Below are positions 40,491-48,992 of a stretch of 64,000 nt of DNA, one piece after another. Where the stretch lies: assembly GCA_016875395.1 (NCBI GenBank), contig VGRF01000003.1:1-64000 (forward strand), given 5' to 3'. The position numbers and the translations under genes are program-made. The DNA is from Deltaproteobacteria bacterium (GTDB lineage: Bacteria > Myxococcota_A > UBA9160 > UBA6930). A model generated the notes under the pieces. The model searched no databases, was not told where the DNA came from, and worked only from the letters and a program-made list of their open reading frames with translations. Every line of letters starts with the position of its first letter. Positions within the stretch are counted from its first letter, which is position 1.

Positions 40491-41648
40491 TCAGCTCGCT
40501 GCGCTTGCCGGGAATAGCGTGGCGAAGTTGCGCGCGAAGAAGCCCGCGCGCGCGTCTTCGCCGAGCGCCGCGGTCGACTCCTCGAAGCGCCCGATCGGAT
40601 CGCGCCCGCCCTCGGCGTGCGGGTAGTCGGACGAGAAGAGGTAGAGCTCCGGCGACGACTCGCGCACGAGCTCGGCCACGTCCTCGAACGGATACGGCGT
40701 GAAGCGCAGCTGCGCGCGGATCTGCTGCGACGGCGTGCGCTTCATCTGCGCGAGGTGCGGCTCGGACTTCGCCCAGATCGCCGCCGCGTGATCGAGGCGC
40801 CGGATCATGTCGGGCACCCAGCCGGCGCCAATCTCGATCGCGCCGCCGCGCAGCGCGGGGAACTTCTCGAGCACGCCGTCGAGCACGAGCGCCGAGAGGA
40901 AGCGGTGCGCGCCGTGGTGGATCACCGTGAGGTCCTTCGAGCCGATCACCTCCGCGCCGCCGCGCGCCGTCTTTCGTTCGGGGTGGCCGTCGTTCATCCA
41001 CGGCGCGGGAATCGAAAGCGGCGAGCTGCCGACGTGGAGGATGAACGGGAGCGCGCGCTCCGCGAGCGTGGCCCAGATGCGGTCGTGCGCGGGGTGACCG
41101 GGCGAGCGCCCGCCCGGCGCGTCGGCGGAGATCCAGATCGCGCCGAGGCCGAGCGCGCTGGCGTGCTCGATCTCGGCGAGCGCCCGCTCGGGATCGTCGA
41201 GCGGCACCATCGCGACGCCGATCAAGCGCTCATCCGCGTCGCAGAACTCGGCCATCGCACGGTTGTGTGCGCGCGCGGTCGCGTACGCGGCTTCGAGCGG
41301 CGCCTCGAAGATGAGGCGCGCGCAGAACGAGGAGAACACGACCTGCGCGCGAAAGCCGAGCAGATCGAGCGCGCGGCCCCGCTCTGAGCCGCTGAACGCG
41401 CCGAGCGCCGCGTGCCACTTCGGTCCGCGCGTGAGGCGATCGCCGAGCTTCTCGAGCTCGGCGACGACCTCGGGCGCGTGGCCGCGCTGGCCCGAGAACG
41501 CGCCCGGATCGAACTGTCCGGTTGTTACGGACGCGAGCGATGGCAGCAGCTCGCGCGTCTTCGCGTCGGCGTGGCGCGACAAGAAGTCGGGCAGCTCCAT
41601 CAGGTGGCTGTCCGCGTCGAAGATGACCCGCTCGCCTGCGTAGCTCAT
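40491..41648 (-). CDS. Amidohydrolase_2 family metal-dependent hydrolase (second copy)
   Basis: The protein is 385 residues from the ATG at 41648 (GGAGG about 8 bases before). IFDADSHLMELPDFLSRHAD opens the barrel, FILHVGSSPLSIP gives the inner His, and LYLFSSDYPHAEGGRDPIGR ends with the metal Asp and His. It is most like the copy at 56765 (both have DADSHLME and SSDYPH), less like the one at 36788. A TTGTTACGG word is at 41522. Convergent with the thioesterase gene. Confidence 0.9.
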   Translation of the reverse strand: MSYAGERVIFDADSHLMELPDFLSRHADAKTRELLPSLASVTTGQFDPGAFSGQRGHAPEVVAELEKLGDRLTRGPKWHAALGAFSGSERGRALDLLGFRAQVVFSSFCARLIFEAPLEAAYATARAHNRAMAEFCDADERLIGVAMVPLDDPERALAEIEHASALGLGAIWISADAPGGRSPGHPAHDRIWATLAERALPFILHVGSSPLSIPAPWMNDGHPERKTARGGAEVIGSKDLTVIHHGAHRFLSALVLDGVLEKFPALRGGAIEIGAGWVPDMIRRLDHAAAIWAKSEPHLAQMKRTPSQQIRAQLRFTPYPFEDVAELVRESSPELYLFSSDYPHAEGGRDPIGRFEESTAALGEDARAGFFARNFATLFPASAAS

Positions 41649-41711
41649 TGCGCGGCCTCCGATCCGCGCATTCTGCAACGCCGGAGAGCGTGCGGGCGAA
41701 TTCGTTCGCGC

Positions 41712-43193
41712 TCAGCCGAGCCCGATCTCGCGGTCGCTCGCGATGCGCACGCGCGCGCCCACGAGATCTTCGTGCGCGAAGCGTTCCGCGAGCGCGGCGT
41801 TGCTGGCCCGCGCCCAGGTGCGCGCGCCGCGCGGCGTGCGGCAGGCGATCGCGGCGCGCGAGAGGCGCCCCGCGTCGGCGAGCACTGTGAACGCCTCGAT
41901 CTCCGCGTCGCCCGTATAGCCCTGCTCGTACGCGCGCTGCGGCATGGCGCGCACGTCGTCCGCCAGGTCCGCGAACGCGAAGCCGCCAGCGAGCGGCTCG
42001 CAGCCGTACACGCCGGCCGCGTGCTTCGAGAAGTTCCCGCCGACCGCGGTGACGAGCGCGCGTGCACCGGCGCTCTCGCGCAGGCGCGCGAACACCGTTG
42101 CGATCGCGTGCAGCACGTAGTTGTTGAGCGGACCGCCGCCGTAGGTGAGTCCGCCGGTCACGGTCAGCTCGCGCTCGAGCGGAATCGCCAGTGCCTCGGC
42201 GGTGAACTGCACGGGCGCGGGAAAGCACGAGTAGAAGTCGAGGAAGTCCGCGCGCATCGGATCGAGCGCCGCGAGCTCGCAGGCGCGCTGCGCGACGAGC
42301 GCGAGCGGTGGCTCGGCGGCGAGGCTCTCGCGCTCCGAAATCTGGCGCACCACCACGGCCTCCGCGCTCGCCTGTGGGAACACCCAGCGCGCCTCGGCAA
42401 TGCCGAGCCGGCCCGCGCGTTCGGCGGACGTGAGGATCAGCCCCGCGGCTTGGTCGACGACCATGTTCGCGACGAGCAGCTTCGTGTACGGCGCCGCGAC
42501 CCACGGGTTGTCAGGGCTCGGCGTCGCGATCTCCTCCGCGCTCGGCGCGCGGCGGATCCAGGCGTGCGGATTGCGCGATGCGACCCGCGCGTTGCGTGCC
42601 CACATCTCCGAGATGCGCCGGCGATGCGCGGCGACACTCAGCCCGTAGCGATGCCGCATCGCCGTCTCGAACACGGCGAAGCAGGCCGCGGGCGTGACGA
42701 GCCCCGCGTCGCCGTCGGGCCGGCCGCGCCACTCGGCCTCGCTGACGTGCACGCCGATCGTGCGATCGGGCGCGCCCTCCGCGCGACTGCGCTCGGGCTT
42801 CGCGCCCGCACGGCGTACTCGGCGCGCGCTGTGCTCCGCTTCGCCGCCCGCGATCAGCACGACGTCGCGTTTCCCTGCTGCGATCGCGCGGGCTGCATCC
42901 GCGACGAACTGCTGCGAGGTCGTGCCGCTGATCAGCCCGAGCACGCTCTCGGCGCGCGCGCCGAAGCGCTGCGCGAGCCAGCGCGCCGGATCGCCGTAGT
43001 GACTGAGTCCCGCGCACACCGCGATGCAGTCTGCGTCCGCGAGCAGCTGCGGCGCGCCCGCGTCTTCCGCCGCGGCGCGCAGCGCCTCCTCCATCAGCGC
43101 GAGCGGCTCACGCGCGCGCAGCGGATCCTCCGCGCGCTGCACGATCTGCGCGGCGCCAACGAGAATGGGTGTGCGATCGGGGATGCGCGTCAC
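41712..43193 (-). CDS. Thiolase-like protein with a C-terminal OB-like domain
   Basis: The protein is 493 residues. The N-terminal part has PILVGAAQIVQRAEDPLRAR and GLISGTTSQQFVADAARAIA, the usual nucleophile region, but with Thr/Ser instead of Cys. The thiolase half 2 has DFLDFYSCFPAPVQFTAEAL, TGGLTYGGGPLNNYVLHAIA and VGGNFSKHAAGVYG. The last 70 residues (FAHEDLVGARVRIASDREIG) look OB-like. This is a member of the non-thiolytic thiolase superfamily, perhaps an acyl-CoA aldolase or isomerase. It is upstream of the amidohydrolase on the same strand (63 bases), so an operon is likely. Confidence 0.8.
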   Translation of the reverse strand: MTRIPDRTPILVGAAQIVQRAEDPLRAREPLALMEEALRAAAEDAGAPQLLADADCIAVCAGLSHYGDPARWLAQRFGARAESVLGLISGTTSQQFVADAARAIAAGKRDVVLIAGGEAEHSARRVRRAGAKPERSRAEGAPDRTIGVHVSEAEWRGRPDGDAGLVTPAACFAVFETAMRHRYGLSVAAHRRRISEMWARNARVASRNPHAWIRRAPSAEEIATPSPDNPWVAAPYTKLLVANMVVDQAAGLILTSAERAGRLGIAEARWVFPQASAEAVVVRQISERESLAAEPPLALVAQRACELAALDPMRADFLDFYSCFPAPVQFTAEALAIPLERELTVTGGLTYGGGPLNNYVLHAIATVFARLRESAGARALVTAVGGNFSKHAAGVYGCEPLAGGFAFADLADDVRAMPQRAYEQGYTGDAEIEAFTVLADAGRLSRAAIACRTPRGARTWARASNAALAERFAHEDLVGARVRIASDREIGLG

Positions 43194-43222
43194 GACGATC
43201 TCTGGGGGCTGGGGGATGCGTT

Positions 43223-43308
43223 GGGGTCAGACCCTGCGTAGCTGCGTCCCTCGGGGCGAGGGGTCAGACCCTGCAAAGTTGCGCCCCGCGGGACGCAGGG
43301 TCTGACCC
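43223..43308. repeat. Three copies of GGGTCAGACCCTGC, two direct and one inverted
   Basis: GGGGTCAGACCCTGC starts at 43223 and 43260, and its inverse GCAGGGTCTGACCC ends the element at 43308. The GGGTCAGACCC core is itself near-palindromic. It lies between the thiolase-like gene and GST, where no gene is present. This is the known shape of a RAYT-linked palindrome (GGGGTCNGACCC). A single half-copy ctggggtctgacgc occurs at 14601. Confidence 0.85.
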
Positions 43309-43354
43309 TCCGTAGTTGCGGCTTCATCGCACACGCCCCGACCTGCCGCTCCGG

Positions 43355-43972
43355 TCAGCTCCGCTTCGCGTTCGCGCGCACGGCCGCCTCTCGCGCGTTC
43401 GCGCGCTCGAGCCACGCGGCGACGTTCGGGAACGCCGCCGCGTCGAAGGCCTTCATCTTCCAGCCGAGCGTGAGCACGGCCGCGATGTTGAGGTCCGCGA
43501 TCGTGAAGCCGCCGCCGAGGACGTGCTGTTTGCCGGCGAGCGCGCCGTTCAGCACTGCGAGTGGCTTCGGCAGCGCCTCCACCGCGGCCTTCGCCTTCGC
43601 TGCGTCGCGCATCGGCTCGGGCAGCATCCGCGAGTTCAGCAGGTGCGCGATCACGTGCGGCTCGAGCTCGTTCGCCGTCCACAGCGACCACTGGATCGCG
43701 CGCGACTGATCGTCGGCGGACGCGGGCCAGAGCCCGTTCTCGACGCCATACTTGCGCGCGAGGTGAAGGTTGATCGCGAGCGACTCGAACAGGATCAGGC
43801 CATCGTCGTCGAGTGCGGGCACGCGGCCGTTCGGGTTTACCGCGAGGTATTCGGGCTTCTTGTTGTCGCCCGTGAAGCTCACCGGCACGAGCTCGTAGGG
43901 AACCCCGAGCTCTTCGAGCGCCCAGATGCAGCGCCCCGCGCGCGAGGTCGGCACGCCGTACAGCTTGATCAC
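43355..43972 (-). CDS. Glutathione S-transferase family protein
   Basis: The protein is 205 residues from a GTG at 43972 with GGAGA 6 bases before it. The N-terminal thioredoxin-like domain is MIKLYGVPTSRAGRCIWALE, ELGVPYELVPVSFT and NPNGRVPALDDDGLILFESL. The helical domain has PNVAAWLERANAREAAVRAN. A theta/beta-type Ser or Tyr nucleophile is not certain (TSR). It may detoxify electrophiles from the catabolic pathway. Three GST-like genes lie in the window (43355, 48338, 58054), with low similarity to one another. Confidence 0.9.
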   Translation of the reverse strand: MIKLYGVPTSRAGRCIWALEELGVPYELVPVSFTGDNKKPEYLAVNPNGRVPALDDDGLILFESLAINLHLARKYGVENGLWPASADDQSRAIQWSLWTANELEPHVIAHLLNSRMLPEPMRDAAKAKAAVEALPKPLAVLNGALAGKQHVLGGGFTIADLNIAAVLTLGWKMKAFDAAAFPNVAAWLERANAREAAVRANAKRS

Positions 43973-44076
43973 GGGGGTCTCCTTCGTGGAAGGCGCGGCA
44001 CGGTACGCCGACGGACCGCGCGCAGCGAGGGCGGGACGCGTGATACGGTCGCGTCACTCGTCAACGGGGGACGCGC

Positions 44077-44472
44077 ATGAAGATCACCCGCATCAACCAC
44101 ATGGCCTACAACGTCGCCGGCAAAGTCGCCGAGGCGCGCGAGTTCTACACGAAGCTGCTCGGCATCCCCGAAGTGCCGATCTCGTTCCCAGGCCGCGAGC
44201 CGGTGTTCGGCTCCGCAATGGGGCTCTGGGTCGAGCACGCCGGCGTGCAGATGCACCTGATCGGCGTGGAGAAGAAGGGCGAGCTGCGCGAGCCCGTCAA
44301 CACGCACGTCTCCTGGTACGTCGCCGATCTCGATGAAGCGATCGCGGAGATCGGCGGCGCCGGCATCGAGATGCGCGACATGACGATCGGCAGCGTTCGC
44401 ATCGTGTGGATCGCGGACCCCACCGGCAACACGATCGAGCTGCAGCAGGATCCTGCGCACGCGAGCGCTTAG
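44077..44472 (+). CDS. VOC-superfamily protein (glyoxalase fold)
   Basis: The protein is 131 residues. MKITRINHMAYNVAGKVAEA (His8) and FGSAMGLWVEHAGVQMHLIG form the first module; HVSWYVADLDEAIAEIGGAG and VWIADPTGNTIELQQDP (the Glu) are the second. The four metal positions (His, Gln/His, His, Glu) are present. It is short, so it is likely a dimer. It lies upstream of the ADH gene by 36 bases, with the TTGTTA word between them (44484). Confidence 0.87.
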   Translation: MKITRINHMAYNVAGKVAEAREFYTKLLGIPEVPISFPGREPVFGSAMGLWVEHAGVQMHLIGVEKKGELREPVNTHVSWYVADLDEAIAEIGGAGIEMRDMTIGSVRIVWIADPTGNTIELQQDPAHASA

Positions 44473-44508
44473 CGCCGCCTCAGTAACAACTCAGTCCAAG
44501 GAGCCCCC

Positions 44509-45594
44509 ATGCGAGCCGCCGTCCTCCGCGCCTACCACCAGCCGCTCTCGATCGAAGAGATCCAGATCGACGACCCGGGCCCGCGCGAGGTGCGCATCAA
44601 GACCGTCGCGTGCGGCGTCTGCCACAGCGATCTGCACGTGCTCGAAGGCGCGCTACCGGTGCCGCCGCCGTGCGTGCTCGGCCACGAGCCCGCGGGCATC
44701 GTGCTCGCGGTCGGCAGCCAAGTCACGCACGTGAAGCCCGGCGACCACGTGATCGGCTGCCTCAGCGCGTTCTGCGGCAACTGCTACTACTGCCTGCGCG
44801 GCGAGCCGAACCTCTGCGGCGGCACCGCGACGATGCGCGCGCGCGACGCGAAGCCGCGCCTCAGCAAGGGCAACGAGACGATCTTCCAGATGGCGCACCT
44901 TTCCGCGTTCGCGGAAGAAATGCTCGTGCCAGAGACCGCGGTGGTGAAGATCAACCCCGAGATGCCGCTCGACCGCGCCGCCCTGATCGGCTGCGGCGTA
45001 ACAACTGGCGTCGGCGCCGCGCTCAACACCGCGCAGGTGCGCCCGGGCGACACGGTCGCGGTGATCGGCTGCGGCGGCGTTGGCCTCAGCGCGATCCAAG
45101 GCGCCCGCATCGGCGGCGCGTCGCGCATCATCGCGGTCGACACCGCGGCGTGGAAGCTCGAGCTCGCGCAGAAGCTCGGCGCGACCGACGGCATCGACGC
45201 GAGCAAGGGCGACCCCGTCGCGCAGCTGATGGCGAAGGCGCCCGGCGGCGTCGACTACGCGTTCGAGTGCATCGGCACGCCCGGGACTTGCCGCCAAGCC
45301 GTGATGATGGCGCGCAAGGGCGGCGCCGCGGTGTTCGTGGGCGTCGTGCCTGCCGGCGTCGACGTGCCGCTCGCCGGCCTCGACATCGTGCTGCAAGGCA
45401 AGCGCATCCTCGGCTCGATGATGGGCGGCAACCGCTTCCGCATCGACATGCCGAAGTACGTGAACTTCTACCTCGACGGCCGCCTCAAGCTCGACGAGAT
45501 GATCTCGGGCCGCATCAAGCTCGACGAGATCAACACCGCGTTCGCGGACATGAAGGCGGGCAAGGTGGCACGGCAGGTAATCATGTTCGCGTGA
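44509..45594 (+). CDS. Zinc-dependent alcohol dehydrogenase, MDR family
   Basis: The protein is 361 residues. Catalytic zinc ligands are in VACGVCHSDLHVLEG (Cys38) and LGHEPAGIVLAVG; the structural zinc lobe is AFCGNCYYCLRGEPNLCGG. The NAD site is AVIGCGGVGLSAIQGARIGG. The long class III-like layout (VLQGKRILGSMMGGNRFRID) suggests a thiol-dependent or general secondary alcohol enzyme. AGGAG lies about 7 bases before the ATG. The word TTGTTACGC (44999) encodes Val-Thr-Thr. Confidence 0.94.
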   Translation: MRAAVLRAYHQPLSIEEIQIDDPGPREVRIKTVACGVCHSDLHVLEGALPVPPPCVLGHEPAGIVLAVGSQVTHVKPGDHVIGCLSAFCGNCYYCLRGEPNLCGGTATMRARDAKPRLSKGNETIFQMAHLSAFAEEMLVPETAVVKINPEMPLDRAALIGCGVTTGVGAALNTAQVRPGDTVAVIGCGGVGLSAIQGARIGGASRIIAVDTAAWKLELAQKLGATDGIDASKGDPVAQLMAKAPGGVDYAFECIGTPGTCRQAVMMARKGGAAVFVGVVPAGVDVPLAGLDIVLQGKRILGSMMGGNRFRIDMPKYVNFYLDGRLKLDEMISGRIKLDEINTAFADMKAGKVARQVIMFA

Positions 45595-45604
45595 GTGCGA
45601 ACGC

Positions 45605-46273
45605 TCACCACTGATTCACGTGCAGCACGCCGTCCAGCGGCTTGCGCGGCGCGGGCTTGAAGTCGGTGCCCTTCGTGTAGGCGATCGGGATCAGCGCGCA
45701 CTGCGCGACGCTCGCGAAGTCGATGCCGAGGATCTTCGCCGCCTCCTGCTCGTGGAATAGATGCAGCGTGGTCCAGCACGTGCCGAGGCCGCGCGCGCGG
45801 GCGGCGAGCATGAAGCTCCACACCGCGGGCAACAGGGAACCGAGCGTGGCCGAGGCCATCATGTTGATCATCGGACCCGCGCCTGCGTCGAGTCGCCCCA
45901 TGAGGCACGGGATCAAGAAGGCGGGCGCCTTCTCGAGGTTGTACGCGAGGTACTCGGCGGACGAGACCACGCGCTCCTGAATCTCCTTCATCGACGGGTC
46001 GTGCGCGTGCACGTGGTGTGCGGCGATCGGCATCTTTTCGTAGACGGCCCACGCCTTGCGGTAGAGCTCGGCCAGCGCGGCGCGCTTCGCGGCGTCGGTG
46101 ACGACCACGAACTGCCAGCCCTGCGCGTTGCTGCCGGTCGGCGCTTGCAGCGCGATCTCAAGGCACTCGCGGATCACGCTCAGCTCGACGGGGCGAGTGA
46201 AGTCGAGGCGCTTGCGCACCGCGCGCGTCGTGGTGAGCAGCTCGTCGGGCGTGAGGGGCAACGTCTTCGTCAT
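45605..46273 (-). CDS. Nitroreductase family FMN oxidoreductase
   Basis: The protein is 222 residues. It has the nitroreductase FMN sites: TTTRAVRKRLDFTRPVELSV, LQAPTGSNAQGWQFVVVTDA, MMASATLGSLLPAVWSFMLA, ARARGLGTCWTTLHLFHEQE and IPIAYTKGTDFKPAPRKPLD. It would use NAD(P)H to reduce quinones or nitro compounds. GGAG lies 7 bases before the ATG at 46273. It converges with the ADH gene (10 bases apart). Confidence 0.92.
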   Translation of the reverse strand: MTKTLPLTPDELLTTTRAVRKRLDFTRPVELSVIRECLEIALQAPTGSNAQGWQFVVVTDAAKRAALAELYRKAWAVYEKMPIAAHHVHAHDPSMKEIQERVVSSAEYLAYNLEKAPAFLIPCLMGRLDAGAGPMINMMASATLGSLLPAVWSFMLAARARGLGTCWTTLHLFHEQEAAKILGIDFASVAQCALIPIAYTKGTDFKPAPRKPLDGVLHVNQW

Positions 46274-46356
46274 GGCATCTCCGTTCGTGTGAAGCGGCGC
46301 AGCGTATCGCGCGGCGCTCTGCGAATCTGCGCCCCTTCTTTCGCCAGGGAGCCCCG

Positions 46357-48300
46357 ATGTTTCGCCGCGCCTCGCTCGTCGTTCTCGCCGCACTCGCACT
46401 CGCTTGCTCCGAGAGCACACCCGATCTCACGGGCCCGATCGAGGGCTGGAGCGCGTACGGAAACGACGCCGGCGGCTCGCGTTACTCGAAGCTGACACAA
46501 ATCACGCCCGACAACGTGGGCGACCTCGAGCTCGCGTGGATTCATCGCTCGGGCGACGTGCTCGACGGCACGGGCGGCTTCAGCAAGAGCTCGCTGCAAG
46601 TGACGCCGATCATCGCCGCCGGCTCGCTCGTGTACTGCTCGCCCCGTAACAAGGTGTTCGCGCTCGATCCCGAGACCGGCGCAGAGCGTTGGCGCTTCGA
46701 TCCCGCGGTCGATGCGAAGGGCTTCTACATTCTCAACTGCCGAGGCGTCTCGCAGTGGACGGACCCGAGCGCCGTGTTCGGCGCTGCGTGCCGCGAGCGC
46801 ATCGTGATGGGCACGATCGACGCGCGCCTGATCGAACTCGACGCACGCACGGGCAAGCCGTGCGCGGAGTTTGGAGCTGGCGGCACCGTCGATCTGGCGG
46901 CGGGCATCGGCGATGCGAAGCCGGGTGAGTACGGCGTGACGTCGCCGCCCGTGATCGTGCGCGATCGCATCGTCACGGGCACGATGGTGCTCGACTCGCG
47001 TCGCGTGGATGCACCGAGCGGCGTCGTGCGCGCCTACGACGTGCGCACGGGCGCGCTCGCCTGGGCGTGGGACCCCATTCCGCCGGAGCACCCCGGCCTC
47101 GCGCCGCGCGGCGAAGGCGTGCTCTACAAGCGCGGCACGACGAACGCGTGGAGCGCGCTCTCGGTCGACCTCGAGCGCGGCCTCGTCTACGTGCCGACCG
47201 GCAACACCTCGCCGGATTACTACGGTGGCCACCGCGAAGGCGCGGACGCGTACTCGGCGTCGATCGTCGCGCTCGACGTGAACGACGGCCGCGTGGCTTG
47301 GCACTTCCAAACCGTGCATCACGACATCTGGGACTACGACATCGCCTCGCAGCCGGTGCTGTTCGACTTCCGCGGCGAAGGCGGCGCGCAGCCCGGCCTG
47401 ATCGCACCGACGAAGCTCGGCATGCTGTTCTTCCTGAACCGCGAGACGGGTGCCCCGCTCTTCCCGATCGAGGAGCGCCCCGTGCCGCAAGAAGGCGCGG
47501 TTCCCGGCGAGTACCTCGCTCCGACGCAGCCGTTCACCACGAAGCCCGAGCCGCTGCACCCGTTCGAGTTCGGCCCGGACGACGCGTTCGGGTTCACGCC
47601 GATCGACAAGGCCGCGTGCCGCAGGCAGATCGAAGCGCTGCGCCACGACGGGATCTACACGCCGCCGAGCCTCGAAGGCTCGGTGCAGTATCCGGGCTAC
47701 GTCGGCGGCATGAACTGGGGCAGCGTGGCGGTCGATCCGCATCGCCGCGTCGTCGTGACGAACGTGCAGCGCATCGCGGGCCGCATTCAGCTCGTCCCGC
47801 AGGAAGATGTGGCCTCACACGCGACGGAGAATCCGTTCGGCATCGAACCGCAGGCGGGCTCGCCCTACGCGCTCGATCGCATGCCGCTGCTCTCGCCGTT
47901 CGGCGCGCCGTGCACGCCGCCGCCGTGGGGCCAGCTCATCGCGATCGACACCGTGACGGGCGAGAAGAAGTGGGAGGTCACGCTCGGCACGACGCGCGAC
48001 CAAGCGCCGTTCCCGATCTGGTTGCCGATCGGCACGCCGAACATCGGCGGCCCGATCGCCACCGCGAGTGGCCTCGTGTTCATCGGCGCCACCACGGATT
48101 TCTACCTGCGCGCGTTCTCCACCGAGACCGGCGAAGAAGTCTGGAAGCGCCGCCTGCCGACGGGCGCGCACGCGACGCCGATGACGTATCGCTTGACGCC
48201 GACGGGCCGGCAGTTCGTGGTCGTGGCCGCCGGCGGCCACGGCATTCTCGGCACGCCGCCGAACGACGCGCTGATGGCGTTCGCGTTGCCGCAGCCGTAG
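46357..48300 (+). CDS. PQQ-dependent dehydrogenase (Gcd-like), lipoprotein
   Basis: The protein is 647 residues. The lipobox LALACSES (Cys17) after a short signal peptide predicts a lipid-anchored periplasmic protein. The eight-bladed quinoprotein core is visible: WSAYGNDAGGSRYSKLTQIT, DNVGDLELAWIHRSGDVLDG, KVFALDPETGAERWRFDPAV, LGTPNIGGPIATASGLVFIG, DFYLRAFSTETGEEVWKRRL and GRQFVVVAAGGHG. These match membrane glucose dehydrogenase (Gcd) blades. No membrane helices are present. Its PQQ genes are not in the window. CCCGTAACAAGG at 46645 is the dispersed word. Confidence 0.92.
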   Translation: MFRRASLVVLAALALACSESTPDLTGPIEGWSAYGNDAGGSRYSKLTQITPDNVGDLELAWIHRSGDVLDGTGGFSKSSLQVTPIIAAGSLVYCSPRNKVFALDPETGAERWRFDPAVDAKGFYILNCRGVSQWTDPSAVFGAACRERIVMGTIDARLIELDARTGKPCAEFGAGGTVDLAAGIGDAKPGEYGVTSPPVIVRDRIVTGTMVLDSRRVDAPSGVVRAYDVRTGALAWAWDPIPPEHPGLAPRGEGVLYKRGTTNAWSALSVDLERGLVYVPTGNTSPDYYGGHREGADAYSASIVALDVNDGRVAWHFQTVHHDIWDYDIASQPVLFDFRGEGGAQPGLIAPTKLGMLFFLNRETGAPLFPIEERPVPQEGAVPGEYLAPTQPFTTKPEPLHPFEFGPDDAFGFTPIDKAACRRQIEALRHDGIYTPPSLEGSVQYPGYVGGMNWGSVAVDPHRRVVVTNVQRIAGRIQLVPQEDVASHATENPFGIEPQAGSPYALDRMPLLSPFGAPCTPPPWGQLIAIDTVTGEKKWEVTLGTTRDQAPFPIWLPIGTPNIGGPIATASGLVFIGATTDFYLRAFSTETGEEVWKRRLPTGAHATPMTYRLTPTGRQFVVVAAGGHGILGTPPNDALMAFALPQP

Positions 48301-48337
48301 CGCGCGCGTGCCGCTCGATCGAGGCAGAGGGGCCCGC

Positions 48338-48979
48338 ATGAAGCTCTACGCGCGCCGCACTTCCTCGAACTGCCAGAAAGTGCTGTGGTTCCTTGGCGAG
48401 TTCGGCGTCGACTACGAGCTCGTCGCGACCGGTGGCGATGCGGGCGGGCTCGATGCGCCGTCCTATCGCGCGCTCAACCCGAACGGGCGCGTGCCAACGC
48501 TCGTGGATGGCGACGTCGCGATCTGGGAGTCGCACACCATCCTCCGGTACCTCGCGGCGAAGCTCGCACCCGAGCGCTTCTGGGTGAGTGACCCCGCCGA
48601 GCGCAGCCGCTTCGAGCGCTGGATGGACTGGTCGCAGGCGCAGCTCGACGCGGCGTTCATGGACCTGTTCTGGGGGCACTGGCGCACGCCCGCGGCGCAG
48701 CGAAACGTCGCGCAGAACGGGCTCCTGCTCGCGCGCTGCCGCCATTACATGCGCATCCTCGACCGTGCGCTCGCGGGGCGCCGCTTCTTGTTGGGCGACG
48801 CGCTGTCGCTCGCCGACGTTCCCGTCGGCGCGCTGATGTACCGCTACACCAACCTCGACGTCACGGATGAGCTGCTGCCGAACGTCGCGCGCGGGTATGC
48901 CGCGCTGTGCGAGCGCGAGCCCTTCCGCACGCACGTGATGCTGCCCTTCGACGAGCTGAAGGGGTGCCTGGCGTACTGA
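48338..48979 (+). CDS. Glutathione S-transferase family protein
   Basis: The protein is 213 residues from the ATG at 48338. MKLYARRTSSNCQKVLWFLG starts the thioredoxin-like domain with the Ser/Cys motif SSNC, followed by LNPNGRVPTLVDGDVAIWES. The alpha domain has WMDWSQAQLDAAFMDLFWGH. The next gene on the opposite strand converges (13 bases). It may work with the PQQ dehydrogenase upstream (38 bases). Confidence 0.9.
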   Translation: MKLYARRTSSNCQKVLWFLGEFGVDYELVATGGDAGGLDAPSYRALNPNGRVPTLVDGDVAIWESHTILRYLAAKLAPERFWVSDPAERSRFERWMDWSQAQLDAAFMDLFWGHWRTPAAQRNVAQNGLLLARCRHYMRILDRALAGRRFLLGDALSLADVPVGALMYRYTNLDVTDELLPNVARGYAALCEREPFRTHVMLPFDELKGCLAY

Positions 48980-48992
48980 GCCGCGTCGACGG

